From assembly GCA_023382055.1 (NCBI GenBank), contig JAMCQN010000177.1, positions 1-64,000 of the forward strand: a stretch of 64,000 nt of DNA, in the 5' to 3' direction. The notes under the pieces are model-generated. The model searched no databases, was not told the DNA's origin, and was given only the letters and a program-made list of their open reading frames with translations. A program made the translations under genes and the position numbers. This document shows positions 26,022 to 35,209 of this stretch, piece after piece (position 1 is the first letter of the stretch; each line of letters begins with the position of its first letter). Source of the stretch: Chloroflexota bacterium. Its GTDB lineage: Bacteria; Chloroflexota; Anaerolineae; J036; Brachytrichaceae.

Positions 26022-26951
26022 ATGGCGACGACGATATCGGTTCAGCCAAAGACAAAACAGCTAGTGACTCGAAAGAGCTGGAATATACGTCGAAGGCTTG
26101 GGTATATTCTTCTGTACATATTCCTGATACTCCTCTCTGTCGGCTTCTTCTTCCCTTTCTACCAGATGGCCATTGGGTCTCTGATGCCCAAAGAAGAGTT
26201 ATTTAAACTCTACCCACAATTATGGCCACCGGGCGGGCCAACGCTGCGGGCGTATCTACTGCTATTGCACATTGAGCCGCCGACAAATATGGCTTACCTG
26301 GCCAATTTCCATATTTTACGTTACGTCGGAAACTCTTTGCTCATGGCCACTGTAGCAGTTCTTATACAGGTGTTCTTCAACACCATGGCTGGCTACGTAT
26401 TTGCCAAGCGCAGCTTCCCGTTCAAAAATCAACTATTCAGCATGATCCTGGTGACATTGCTATTGCCCACTGCAATCAACTTTGTGCCATTTTTTATTTT
26501 GATTGGCCGACTAGGCTGGATGAATACTTATTTACCGTTCTGGATTCCTGGCGCCGCCACGGCATTCGGTATTTTCCTGATGCGGCAGTTCATAGTAGCA
26601 ACCATCCCGGATGAGATCATCGACTCGGCTACCATCGACGGGGCATCGCAGTTTCAGATTCTCACGCGCCTGGTCATGCCTATCATGACCGGTGGGATGG
26701 TGGTATTGGCGATTCTTAGCTTCGTTGGCGTTTACAATGAATTCGTGATGTCGTCACTCATTCTGACAAATCCCGACACCCGTACGGTACAGGTAGCATT
26801 GGCGAACTTTTTGAAATCCAACATCCGTGCGCCGAACTATGATTTGTTGTTTGCTGGAAGTGTGATGGCCACGATTCCCCTGTTAGTCGTATTCTTCGTC
26901 TTCCAGCGCCAGATCATGGAAGGTGTAATGTCAGGCGCGATAAAAGGCTGA
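26022..26951 (+). CDS. Sugar ABC transporter permease (MalG/UgpE-like)
   Basis: 309 residues, six membrane helices. The EAA-type loop reads DSATIDGASQFQILTRLVMP; the usual Glu-Ala-Ala is Ser-Ala-Thr here, which is common in MalG-type partners. The start at 26022 has GAGGT five bases upstream; the frame continues to 25986 without a good site. It is the last gene of the importer operon and is closed by a bidirectional terminator. The ATPase must come from elsewhere in the genome, as in MsmX/MalK-type shared ATPases; this is inference. Confidence 0.93.
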   Translation: MATTISVQPKTKQLVTRKSWNIRRRLGYILLYIFLILLSVGFFFPFYQMAIGSLMPKEELFKLYPQLWPPGGPTLRAYLLLLHIEPPTNMAYLANFHILRYVGNSLLMATVAVLIQVFFNTMAGYVFAKRSFPFKNQLFSMILVTLLLPTAINFVPFFILIGRLGWMNTYLPFWIPGAATAFGIFLMRQFIVATIPDEIIDSATIDGASQFQILTRLVMPIMTGGMVVLAILSFVGVYNEFVMSSLILTNPDTRTVQVALANFLKSNIRAPNYDLLFAGSVMATIPLLVVFFVFQRQIMEGVMSGAIKG

Positions 26952-26997
26952 CCGACTGATACTGACGAATAGGAAAGCAAGCGAATAGGTTGACAAG

Positions 26998-27032
26998 AAA
27001 AAGGACGGGTGATAAAGCACCTGTCCTTTTTT
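26998..27032. terminator. Bidirectional intrinsic terminator
   Basis: A 14-bp stem (26998-27011 with 27018-27031, one G-T pair) and a 6-nt loop, with a T run on each strand. It serves both the permease gene and the convergent mannonate-dehydratase-like gene. Confidence 0.9.
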
Positions 27033-27062
27033 ATGTGTCTCACGTAATCGTGTATTCGTTTT

Positions 27063-28052
27063 CTATTCGTTGACTGTGTTCACCGCATGCAGCATTGCCG
27101 AGATATAACCCGTGGCGAAGGCGCGCCCGCGATGTCCCCACGGCGAGTCGTTGACCATGTGCGGCACATGGTCGTCGATCAGCAGGCCGTGAAAACCGAC
27201 TCGCTTCAGTGTGCGCATCACGGTGAAGATGTTCATATTCCCTTCGCCGATGAAACACTCGGTGAAGTTCTCGGCGCTGCCGCGCACGTCGCGCAAATGC
27301 ACGTAGAAAATGCGCCCGCGCGTCCCGAAGTACTCGATGGCCTCCAGTACTCCGGCCCCGGCGCGCATTTCCGACCAGCAGCCGTGACAGAAATCCAGGC
27401 CGTGCATCTTGCTGGGGTGCGTGTCCATGGCGCGCTTGAACCCCTCGAAACCGTGGAAGAGACGAGCGATGCCGCCCAGCGCAGGCACGGGTGGGTCGTC
27501 CGGATGCAGTGCCATGCGCACGTTATACTCATCACATACCGGCAACATGCGCTCAAGATACCAGTCGTAGTTAGCCCACATCTCTGCTTCGTTATAGATG
27601 CGACTGTGGGTCAAAGGCGCATCTTTCACCAGCTCCATCTCAAACGCATTGGAGATGGCGCCGCCGCGCACGGGGCGCTCCCACGAGGTGCGCCACACGC
27701 TGTTGGGCATCCAGTGGTAACCCAGAATGGGAATCCCGGCCCGTCCCATATTGCGGACTGTCTCCTGCATGTTCTCCAGTTGTTGCTCGCGGCCTTCTGC
27801 GCCCAGCATGATCTTGTCATAGAAACGCGTGGGCACATTCTCCAGCGCGAAAAGGCGCAAGCCGTTGTCCTCGGCCCGGGTGCGCAGGCGCAACAGGTCT
27901 TTGAACTCCCAGCGTTCCTCGCCGGGCAGCTTGGCGGTATTCAACAGCACGTCTTCAGCGCCGCACTGCTTGGCAAACGCGATCTGTTCATCGGTCAATT
28001 CACTAAACTGGCCGACGCCGACGCGCATCGGCAAAGCGTCTAAGTTAAGCAT
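27063..28052 (-). CDS. Mannonate dehydratase-like enzyme (UxuA family)
   Basis: 329 residues. TIM-barrel enzyme of the UxuA type, which dehydrates D-mannonate to 2-keto-3-deoxygluconate. Family motifs visible are MALHPDDPPVP, GLDFCHGCWSEM, FYVHLRDVRG, FTECFIGEGNMNIF and LIDDHVPHM, which together supply the metal-binding His, Cys and Asp residues. The protein is on the short side for the family. The start at 28052 follows AGGAGG by five bases; the frame runs on to 28157 without such a site and would overlap the divergent kinase gene region. It is adjacent to the sugar importer, so uptake and breakdown of uronate-derived sugars may be linked. Confidence 0.88.
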   Translation of the reverse strand: MLNLDALPMRVGVGQFSELTDEQIAFAKQCGAEDVLLNTAKLPGEERWEFKDLLRLRTRAEDNGLRLFALENVPTRFYDKIMLGAEGREQQLENMQETVRNMGRAGIPILGYHWMPNSVWRTSWERPVRGGAISNAFEMELVKDAPLTHSRIYNEAEMWANYDWYLERMLPVCDEYNVRMALHPDDPPVPALGGIARLFHGFEGFKRAMDTHPSKMHGLDFCHGCWSEMRAGAGVLEAIEYFGTRGRIFYVHLRDVRGSAENFTECFIGEGNMNIFTVMRTLKRVGFHGLLIDDHVPHMVNDSPWGHRGRAFATGYISAMLHAVNTVNE

Positions 28053-28187
28053 ACATACCTCCTGGAACGATAGCAGCCTTAAGAGCAAATATCCAAAATG
28101 CCTTCGAGTTAGTTTATACGATACACGAGTCTGCGCCAAGTGGGTGGGATAATCCAATCGCGCTACGTTTTACGCATGAGGTGTTGT

Positions 28188-30410
28188 ATGACCGTTCCGC
28201 AAACGACAGAGCGTGAGTCAATTCAGGCGTTTGAACATATGCTCGATGTTGAAGTGGCTGACTTTCAGCAACGCTACCAGCGTTACCTGCTTGTTCTGCT
28301 CACGGTGCTTGCCTGGGTTGCTGCGCTTCGATATACGATAACCTCGAACTGGCCTGAGATCAGCAAGCCCAACCTGCCGCCATTGGTAAGTTTGTTATTG
28401 GCGCTGGCTCTGGGATACTTATTACGCCGTAGGACGGTTCTGAGCATCACGCTTAGCCTGATTGGCCTGGTTGTTACAGTCACACTTGAAGTTCTGGGCC
28501 ATCCCGGTTCTCCAGCTATTTTGCTGTATGCTCCTTTCATCATGTTAGCCAGTGCTGTTGCATCCACGGCTACACTGGTTTTTGGTGGGTTAGCGTGTGG
28601 TGTGATAGTGATGCTACTCACCTGGGGCATGTCCAATTCGCCTGAGCTGTTTATAGCGCCGGGCCTGCTGCTTTTTAGCGCAATGGTTTGCGCCTGGATT
28701 GCCTCGCGCCCAATATTCGACAGCCTGTCGATGGCATTGAACAGCGCCCAGGATTCCATACGGGCGCGCGATGAACTGCGCGAGCAGCGCCGCCAGTTGG
28801 CTCAGTCGGTGAAAGCCCTGGATGAGGCGCTTTATCGCCTCGGACGGCTGAATACGTCGCTGATCATCGCGCGCCAGCAGGCCGAAGAGGCCCGGCAGTT
28901 GAAAGTCCGCTTTGCCAATATGATCAGCCACGAGATTCGCACACCGCTGAATATCATCATCAGTTTCAGCGAAGTGATTGCCAATGCGCCTGAGAGTTAC
29001 GGCATGGCGGAATGGCCGCCAAGCCTGCGCGATGACGTCAAAGAGATCTACAGTTCCGGAAAGCACCTGCTGGGTTTGATCAATGATGTGCTCGATCTGG
29101 CGCAGATCGAGGCGAACCGGGTTGTCCTGAAGCGTGAGAAAGCCTCTGTACTCGACGTGGTTGACCAGGCGGTCGCACTGGCAGGCAAGTGGTTTGATCA
29201 TGCAGGTCTTTACCTGCGCACCGAGGTCGTCGGAGAAATCCCCGAAGTCATCCTGGACCGCATTCGCATCCGCCAGGTCATCCTGAATCTCTTGAGCAAT
29301 GCCAGGCACTATACCGCTGCAGGCGGCGTTACGGTGCGAATTGAGCGGTTGAACGATGAGATCGTCGTGAGCGTGCGTGACACTGGTGTCGGCATCAGCG
29401 CAGCGAGCCTGCAGCATTTGTTCGACGAATTTCAGCAGTCAGGCGAGTCCGTGGATAAAAGCTCGGGCTCCGGTCTGGGGCTGTCGATCAGCCGCATGTT
29501 CATCGATCTGCACGGCGGGCGGATGTGGGCGGAAAGCGCCGGTATCCCCGGCTCCGGCACAACCCTATCGTTCAGCCTGCCGCTGCCGTCCACCAACATA
29601 GCGACGGAACTGCCGCCGACCCAGCGCGATGTGGAGTTCTGGCAATCCCGGTACGACCAGGCGCGCAGCGAGCGGCTTATCCTGGTGGCCTGCGATGACC
29701 CGACGTTGTCGCAGATGACCAGCAGGCTGCTGAATAATCAGGGCAAAGTGGTGACCAGTTCACATCGCGAACTGCAGCAGACTTTGGTGGAACGCGAGCC
29801 GGACGTGGTGCTGTCATTCACCGATAACGCGGGATCGGGGCCAGCGCTGGACATACCTATAGAACCGATTACGACGGATGTGCCGATCATCACCTGCCGG
29901 CTGGAGCGCAATGCCGAGGCGGAACGTGAGAACGCTCCCAATATGCTGGATGCCAACTCGTGGTTGCTCAAGCCGGTCACCCGTGATGACCTTGTCACCG
30001 CGATCCTGGCGGTGGCGCCTCGAGCGCGGGTCGTACTGTCAGTTGAAGACGACCTCACCATGGCGCATTTCTACGAACTGAGCATGGCCAGCGATAAACG
30101 GTTCGCGACCATGCCGACCGTGATCAACGTCACGCGTGTCGCCGATGTCATCCCGGCCCTTGAGGAGCATGTTCCCGATGTCGTCCTGCTTGACCTGAAC
30201 CTGGCTGACGGCTCCGGCTGGGACGTGCTGGCCAACTTGCGCGCGCGCTGGTCGCGGGAGCAATTGCCGGTCATCATCGTGACGGCGATGGATCGCTATG
30301 GCTTGCCGGTGTTGCGCGCGCACGAAATATCGGTTCGCAGAGCGCAGGGATTCAGCCAGCGCCAGACGGTCATGTGCCTGCAGAATACGCTGGATGCGAT
30401 GTTGAGCTAA
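28188..30410 (+). CDS. Hybrid sensor histidine kinase with two receiver-like domains
   Basis: 740 residues. About five to six membrane helices (residues 30-175) form the sensor part, followed by a coiled coil (185-245). The kinase core has the H box NMISHEIRTPLN (His248), the N box ILNLLSNARHYT, and the G boxes DTGVGIS and GSGLGLS. Two receiver-like domains follow. The first (about 500-605) lacks the phospho-acceptor Asp: the segment reads PDVVLSFTDN instead of the usual LLD. The second (about 615-735) is intact with VEDD, VVLLDLNL and VTAMD. The start follows GAGGTG. The signal is unknown. The gene ends just before a palindromic repeat and converges on an unusual regulator, its likely partner. 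Confidence 0.93.
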   Translation: MTVPQTTERESIQAFEHMLDVEVADFQQRYQRYLLVLLTVLAWVAALRYTITSNWPEISKPNLPPLVSLLLALALGYLLRRRTVLSITLSLIGLVVTVTLEVLGHPGSPAILLYAPFIMLASAVASTATLVFGGLACGVIVMLLTWGMSNSPELFIAPGLLLFSAMVCAWIASRPIFDSLSMALNSAQDSIRARDELREQRRQLAQSVKALDEALYRLGRLNTSLIIARQQAEEARQLKVRFANMISHEIRTPLNIIISFSEVIANAPESYGMAEWPPSLRDDVKEIYSSGKHLLGLINDVLDLAQIEANRVVLKREKASVLDVVDQAVALAGKWFDHAGLYLRTEVVGEIPEVILDRIRIRQVILNLLSNARHYTAAGGVTVRIERLNDEIVVSVRDTGVGISAASLQHLFDEFQQSGESVDKSSGSGLGLSISRMFIDLHGGRMWAESAGIPGSGTTLSFSLPLPSTNIATELPPTQRDVEFWQSRYDQARSERLILVACDDPTLSQMTSRLLNNQGKVVTSSHRELQQTLVEREPDVVLSFTDNAGSGPALDIPIEPITTDVPIITCRLERNAEAERENAPNMLDANSWLLKPVTRDDLVTAILAVAPRARVVLSVEDDLTMAHFYELSMASDKRFATMPTVINVTRVADVIPALEEHVPDVVLLDLNLADGSGWDVLANLRARWSREQLPVIIVTAMDRYGLPVLRAHEISVRRAQGFSQRQTVMCLQNTLDAMLS

Positions 30411-30419
30411 GCGCCTGTC

Positions 30420-31688
30420 CTATGTGATGTCTGACTTCTCCCGGAAGTCAGACATCTGAGCGTCTATCGGGATATGTTTCTCGATGCACTCAAGCAGCTC
30501 CGACCGCCCGATCGGTTTCTGAAAAAATAAATCCGCGCCCAGCGACAGAGCAAGTTCCCGTTCATCCCAGATCGAGCACACAGCCAGGTTGATGTGATAA
30601 GTATCGGGGTTGGCTTTCAGCTCCTGCAATACCTCCCAGCCATCGCGCTTTGGCATTAACACGTCGAGCAGGATCAGTATGGGCTGGGTTTCGCGCGCCA
30701 CCTTGAGTACGTTATCGGTCGAGTTGCAACTGACCACTTTGATCGGTTTGAGCGCCAGGAAGCGTTGAATAATGCGCGACATGGCCGGATCGTCGTCGAT
30801 GACCAGTACAGTCGGGCGGTAGTGTGTCGCCAGTGTGGCAATGATGCGCGCCGCCCGCGCCGGTCCGTCAGGGTGATTTGACTGGATGGGTGCAGCATCG
30901 AGTTCCAGCGCGCCATCAGCCAGGGCGAACAGTTGCGCAGCCTCGGCGAATGCGGTGTCAGCGGGTTCCAGGCCTTGCACGCCGTCTACGATGAGCGTCA
31001 TCGTGTCCTGGTGAATGGTCGCGTGCAACTTCAATACATGCCCTGGTGAATGCGCAATAGCCGTGCGCAGGAGCTTGATCAGAGCCAGGCGCAGTGCGAC
31101 GCGATCGGCTGCGACGGGCGGCAGGTCGGTAGCGATATTCGCAATCACCTGTGTGTGCGTTGCGCTGATGATCACTGAAAGCGTTTGCGCGGCGTCGACA
31201 ACCAGGTCGAGTAGATTGATGGGACTTACGCTGCGGTCGAAGTCCGCCAGCGCACCCAGACGGTCGGACGCCTCTCTGCGCGCTGTGTCGATAATCGCCG
31301 CTTGCGCTTCCTGTGGCGCTTGATTCCACAGAATTAAAGCCAGTTCCTCCACGGCGCGATGGCTGTCGCGACGAAACTGCCGGCTGCTGCTGTTAAACTC
31401 GCTCTCCAGTTGCTGTATGGGAATGCCGTCGAGGTAGCGCCGCTTCAGTATCAGGTAGGTGCGGTGGCGCGGCAGGTTAGCGTCCAGTGGTTGGGCAGGT
31501 TTCAGACGCTCGATGGCGCGCACCAATAACAGGTGTAACTGCTGACCCGGTGAAGCCTGTTCCAGCGGATCGCACACTTGCCGCAACCAGGGCGCCAGTA
31601 TGCGGGCCGGCCCTTTGTCTAATACGCTGATCTCGAATAAATGATAAAGCGCGAATCGAATATGCTGCGTAAACTCGGCCGCTGTCAT
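30420..31688 (-). CDS. Regulator with HTH-like, kinase-like and C-terminal receiver regions
   Basis: 422 residues with an unusual order. The N-terminal half has a helical region in which YLDGIPIQQLESEFNSSSR (about 85-103) resembles a sigma-region-4-type helix-turn-helix. Residues about 159-285 resemble a worn HATPase fold (LRLALIKLLRTAIAHSPG) without intact ATP boxes. A complete receiver closes the protein (about 292-410): VLVIDDDPAM, ILLDVLMPKRDG with phospho-acceptor Asp342, and a final Lys in FFQKPIG. Its last 12 residues (MSDFREKSDIT) are encoded by a palindromic repeat. ATG 31688 is chosen because longer frames run into the divergent gene; ATG 31712 is an alternative. It probably works with the convergent kinase. 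Confidence 0.8.
   Translation of the reverse strand: MTAAEFTQHIRFALYHLFEISVLDKGPARILAPWLRQVCDPLEQASPGQQLHLLLVRAIERLKPAQPLDANLPRHRTYLILKRRYLDGIPIQQLESEFNSSSRQFRRDSHRAVEELALILWNQAPQEAQAAIIDTARREASDRLGALADFDRSVSPINLLDLVVDAAQTLSVIISATHTQVIANIATDLPPVAADRVALRLALIKLLRTAIAHSPGHVLKLHATIHQDTMTLIVDGVQGLEPADTAFAEAAQLFALADGALELDAAPIQSNHPDGPARAARIIATLATHYRPTVLVIDDDPAMSRIIQRFLALKPIKVVSCNSTDNVLKVARETQPILILLDVLMPKRDGWEVLQELKANPDTYHINLAVCSIWDERELALSLGADLFFQKPIGRSELLECIEKHIPIDAQMSDFREKSDIT
30426..30456. repeat. Palindromic repeat, GTCTGACTTC family
   Basis: A perfect 13-bp inverted repeat (arms 30426-30438 and 30444-30456, loop TCCCG) lies 15 bases after the kinase stop and inside the 3' end of the convergent regulator gene. 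Its right arm is identical over 13 bases to the half-copy at 20808. It is related to the palindrome at 58126. Confidence 0.85.
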
Positions 31689-31734
31689 CACACTTACTAT
31701 AACCGATCTCATGCCTATAATCACGTACTGAGAG

Positions 31735-32682
31735 ATGCGATACAACAAACTTGGATGGTCTAACCTGCTCGTTTCCGAGATTGCGCTGGGTTGCGCCCAG
31801 TTCAGTAGCCAGTTTACCAAGACCCAGAAAACCGAGGCGGACATGATTGCCATCATGCAACGGGCGCTTGATCTTGGTATCAACCTGTGGGATACGGCCC
31901 CCAGTTATGGCAATGGCGCGTCCGAGACCGCAGTCGGGCATGCGTTAAAGGGGCGGCGCGATAAAGTCATCCTGGCGACGAAGGTGCGCTCACGCGCCAC
32001 CATGCCGGAAATGGTGGCTGAATCTTGTGAGGAAAGCCTGCGACGGCTGGGAACCGATTACATCGACATATTGCAGATTCACTGGCCGTCGCAAGATGAG
32101 CCGAACGACTTGACCGTTGCCGGCCTCGCGAAGCTGGTCAAAGCCGGCAAGGTGCGCTACGCGTCGCTGTCCAATTTCAACAAAGATCAGACTGACCTGG
32201 CGGCCTGTGTGTACCCGGTGGCGTCAAACCAATTGCCTTACGCGCTGGTGTGGCGGTATGAGGAACCCTTGATTCGATACTGCGGTGAGCGGCGTATCGG
32301 GGTGCTGGCATACAGCCCGCTCGGCGAAGGGATTTTGACCGGGCGTTATGACGAGACCTCGCGGTTTCCCGCCGGCGACGTGCGCAACCACTGTGTCTTC
32401 TTCCTGCCCCATGTCATGCCGCTTGCCTTGAAGGTGACGGCTGTGGTCAAACAAGTAGCCGCGAAACATGGCGTGACGCCCGCGCAGGTTGCCATCAACT
32501 GGACGGCGCGCCAGCCGTATATCAGCAGCGTCATCGTCGGAAGTTCATCCTTACAGCAGGTGGAACAGAACGCTGCTGCGGTGGGGTGGGACATGGACCA
32601 GGACGACTATGCAAGTCTGTCAAAAGCCGGCGAGTCGTACATGGCATCGGCGCCGCGCTTTCGCACGATGTGGGACCGTTGA
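31735..32682 (+). CDS. Aldo/keto reductase
   Basis: 315 residues, the third AKR of the window. The catalytic residues are in place: Asp and Tyr in LWDTAPSYGNGASE, Lys in ILATKVRSR, and His in LQIHWPSQDE. The cofactor end reads ISSVIVGSSSLQQVEQN. A TATAAT at 31716-31721 and GAGAG precede the ATG, so it has its own promoter between it and the divergent regulator. Substrate unknown. Its stop codon overlaps the -35 box of the pheT promoter. Confidence 0.92.
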   Translation: MRYNKLGWSNLLVSEIALGCAQFSSQFTKTQKTEADMIAIMQRALDLGINLWDTAPSYGNGASETAVGHALKGRRDKVILATKVRSRATMPEMVAESCEESLRRLGTDYIDILQIHWPSQDEPNDLTVAGLAKLVKAGKVRYASLSNFNKDQTDLAACVYPVASNQLPYALVWRYEEPLIRYCGERRIGVLAYSPLGEGILTGRYDETSRFPAGDVRNHCVFFLPHVMPLALKVTAVVKQVAAKHGVTPAQVAINWTARQPYISSVIVGSSSLQQVEQNAAAVGWDMDQDDYASLSKAGESYMASAPRFRTMWDR

Positions 32683-32707
32683 ACTGGATACTACTATCCG
32701 TTATACT
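32679..32707 (+). promoter_or_regulatory. pheT promoter, nearly leaderless
   Basis: TTGAAC (32679-32684), a 17-base spacer and TATACT (32702-32707). Only eight bases separate the -10 box from the pheT ATG at 32716, so the mRNA should begin at or within about two bases of the start codon. Confidence 0.65.
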
Positions 32708-32715
32708 CAAATCTT

Positions 32716-35205
32716 ATGCGCGTTCCTTTATCCTGGTTAAAAGAGTACGTTGATATCACGCTTCCCGTCGCTGAACTTGTCGATCAACTGACAATGGCCG
32801 GCCTGGAGGTGGAGCACGTCGAATACATCGGACTGCCTGGAGCTGAGCTACCGTGGGATCCGGCTAGGATCTTCGTCGGTCTATTGCTGAAAGTAGAACG
32901 ACACCCCAATGCAGATAAGTTGCTTCTCGCTACGGTTGAGTATGGCGCATCTGAACCCATTACCGTGGTGACCGGCGCGCCGAACATACGGCCCGGCGAC
33001 AGCGGGCAGAAAGTCGTGCTGGCGCTGAAAGGTGCGCGCCTTTACGACGGCCATAAAGAGGGACGCGTCATCATGACGCTCAAGGAAGCCACTTTGCGCG
33101 GCATCAAGAATGACTCGATGGTTTGCAGCGAGAAGGAGCTTGGCATCAGTGATGAACACGAGGGAATCCTCATCCTCCCCGCTGATGCTCCCGTGGGCAA
33201 ACCGCTGGCGGATTACTTGGGTGATGTGGTGCTGGATATCGCCATCCTGCCAAGCACGATTCGGGCTGCGTCAATCATCGGCGTGGCGCGTGAAGTTGCC
33301 GCTTTGACAGGGCAGACCCTGCGATATCCTCCAGTCGATTATTCCGTGTGCGATACGCGCGTGGCTGATCAGGTTGAGCTGGAAATCCGCGACCCTAAAC
33401 TCAATCCGCGCTTCACCATTGGCATTGTCAACGGCGTCGCCATCAAACCATCGCCGCACTGGATGCAGCGCCGCCTGACGATGGCCGGTATGAGGCCGAT
33501 CAGCAACATCGTCGACATATCCAACTATGTGATGCTCGAGACCGGCCAGCCCACGCATGCCTTTGACTACGATGCGATCAGCAAGCCGGCGCGCATTATC
33601 ACCCGGCTGGCTGAGCCCGGCGAAAAACTGATGACGCTGGACGGCGAGAAGCGCGAATTGCTGCCGACCGATATCGTGGTGGCCGACTCGCAACGGGCGC
33701 TGAGTATAGCTGGCGTGATGGGCGGAGCTGACAGCGAAGTGACCAGCTTGACTGCGAATATCCTGTTTGAAGTGGCGGCATGGAACTGGGTCAGCATCCG
33801 GCGCACGGCGCGCCATCACAACCTGAAAAGCGAAGCGTCGTACCGGTTTGCGCGCAATATCCACCCCGAATTGACCATGTTCGCCCAACGGCGCGGGTTG
33901 GCGTTGCTGCAGCAGTATGCGGATGGCGCAGTTTCCAGCGGCATCCTTGACGCTTACCCACAGCCTCTGACGGCGGTTGTATCGGAACTCGACCCCGCGG
34001 CGGTTACCCGATTGCTGGGTGTGGAGATCGGTGTGGATGAGATGGCGCGCATTTTGCGAAGCCTGGAATTCACCGTACGAGAACTATCGACCCCCGCAGG
34101 CGTCAAGTTGCAGGTCACCGCGCCGTTGCATCGCACCGATATCGAGGGTCCGCACGACTTGATCGAGGAGATCGCGCGAATATATGGCTATAACCGCATC
34201 CCTGCAACGCTGATGGCCGACGAGATACCGCCAGCCGTAGGGAGTCCGGCTGCCGAGTTTGATGATCGACTGCGCGATATCCTGGCCGAGTTAGGCTTGC
34301 AGGAAATCGTCAGTTACCGATTTACGACGCAGGAAAGCGAAGCGCGCATTCTCCCGCCGGGCATACCGCAGGACGATCGAAGGTATATCACCCTGCAAAA
34401 CCCGATCAACCCGGAGCGCGTCGTCATGCGGCATACGCTGGTGGCAGGCGCGCTGGAGAATCTGGCGGCCAATCTGCGCCATCGTGATCGGGTTGCCATC
34501 TTCGAGCTGGGCAGCGTGTATCTGCCATCCGAAGACGGTGTGCTTCCCGATGAGGTCAGTCGCCTTGTGATTGCCGTCAGCGGCTCCCGCACGATATCGT
34601 CCTGGCAGCTACCCGGCGTTGCCAGCATGGATTTCTATGACCTCAAGGGAGTGATCGAAGCATTGCTCGCCGGGCTGCATCTCAATGGTGCACGGTACGA
34701 ACTGGTCGAACAGCCCATTTTCTATCCCGGACGGGTAGCCGACGTGTTGCTTGAGGGGCGCGGTCTGGGAGCACGGCGGCTGGGCGTCTTCGGCGAGTTG
34801 CATCCGCGTGTGCGCGAAGCCTGGAATTTTCCGACGGATGCGCCGGTGCTCATTGCGGACCTTGATGTTGACGCATTGCGTTCTGCCGTCAAAGACACGC
34901 CTGTTGTGTCCGACGTCCCCCGTTTCCCGGCTGTCAATGAGGACCTGGCGGTAATCGTGAGCGAGGATGTGCGGGCTGAACAGGTTCATCAGGTGATCCT
35001 GCGCGCCGGCGGCCAACTGTTGCGCGTCGCGCGTCTGTTTGACATCTACCGTGGTGAACAGGTGGGCGCCGGCAAAAAGAGTATGGCGTATGCGCTGGCA
35101 TACCAGGCCGACGATAGAACTCTGAATGTGAGTGAAGTGGAAAAACAGCGCGCGAAGATAATCCGTGCGCTGGAAACCCAGGTGGGTGGCGCGATTCGAA
35201 GGTAA
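32716..35205 (+). CDS. pheT: Phenylalanine-tRNA ligase beta subunit
   Basis: 829 residues, full length. Forms the alpha2-beta2 enzyme that charges tRNA-Phe. Domains in order: the N-terminal MRVPLSWLKEYVDI, the tRNA-binding OB domain (about 45-160, VERHPNADKL), B3/B4 editing region (about 210-390, MTLDGEKRELLPTDIVV), B5, the catalytic-like core and the C-terminal ferredoxin-fold anticodon-binding domain (about 735-829, FPAVNEDLAVIVSEDV). No pheS is adjacent, although most bacteria encode the two subunits together. A leaderless-type promoter lies immediately upstream. The next gene starts five bases after the stop. Confidence 0.97.
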   Translation: MRVPLSWLKEYVDITLPVAELVDQLTMAGLEVEHVEYIGLPGAELPWDPARIFVGLLLKVERHPNADKLLLATVEYGASEPITVVTGAPNIRPGDSGQKVVLALKGARLYDGHKEGRVIMTLKEATLRGIKNDSMVCSEKELGISDEHEGILILPADAPVGKPLADYLGDVVLDIAILPSTIRAASIIGVAREVAALTGQTLRYPPVDYSVCDTRVADQVELEIRDPKLNPRFTIGIVNGVAIKPSPHWMQRRLTMAGMRPISNIVDISNYVMLETGQPTHAFDYDAISKPARIITRLAEPGEKLMTLDGEKRELLPTDIVVADSQRALSIAGVMGGADSEVTSLTANILFEVAAWNWVSIRRTARHHNLKSEASYRFARNIHPELTMFAQRRGLALLQQYADGAVSSGILDAYPQPLTAVVSELDPAAVTRLLGVEIGVDEMARILRSLEFTVRELSTPAGVKLQVTAPLHRTDIEGPHDLIEEIARIYGYNRIPATLMADEIPPAVGSPAAEFDDRLRDILAELGLQEIVSYRFTTQESEARILPPGIPQDDRRYITLQNPINPERVVMRHTLVAGALENLAANLRHRDRVAIFELGSVYLPSEDGVLPDEVSRLVIAVSGSRTISSWQLPGVASMDFYDLKGVIEALLAGLHLNGARYELVEQPIFYPGRVADVLLEGRGLGARRLGVFGELHPRVREAWNFPTDAPVLIADLDVDALRSAVKDTPVVSDVPRFPAVNEDLAVIVSEDVRAEQVHQVILRAGGQLLRVARLFDIYRGEQVGAGKKSMAYALAYQADDRTLNVSEVEKQRAKIIRALETQVGGAIRR

Positions 35206-35209
35206 CATC

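Noticed and set aside
27087-28043. 318-codon plus frame opposite the mannonate-dehydratase-like gene
   Set aside because: Antisense to conserved UxuA motifs; no domain or start signal.
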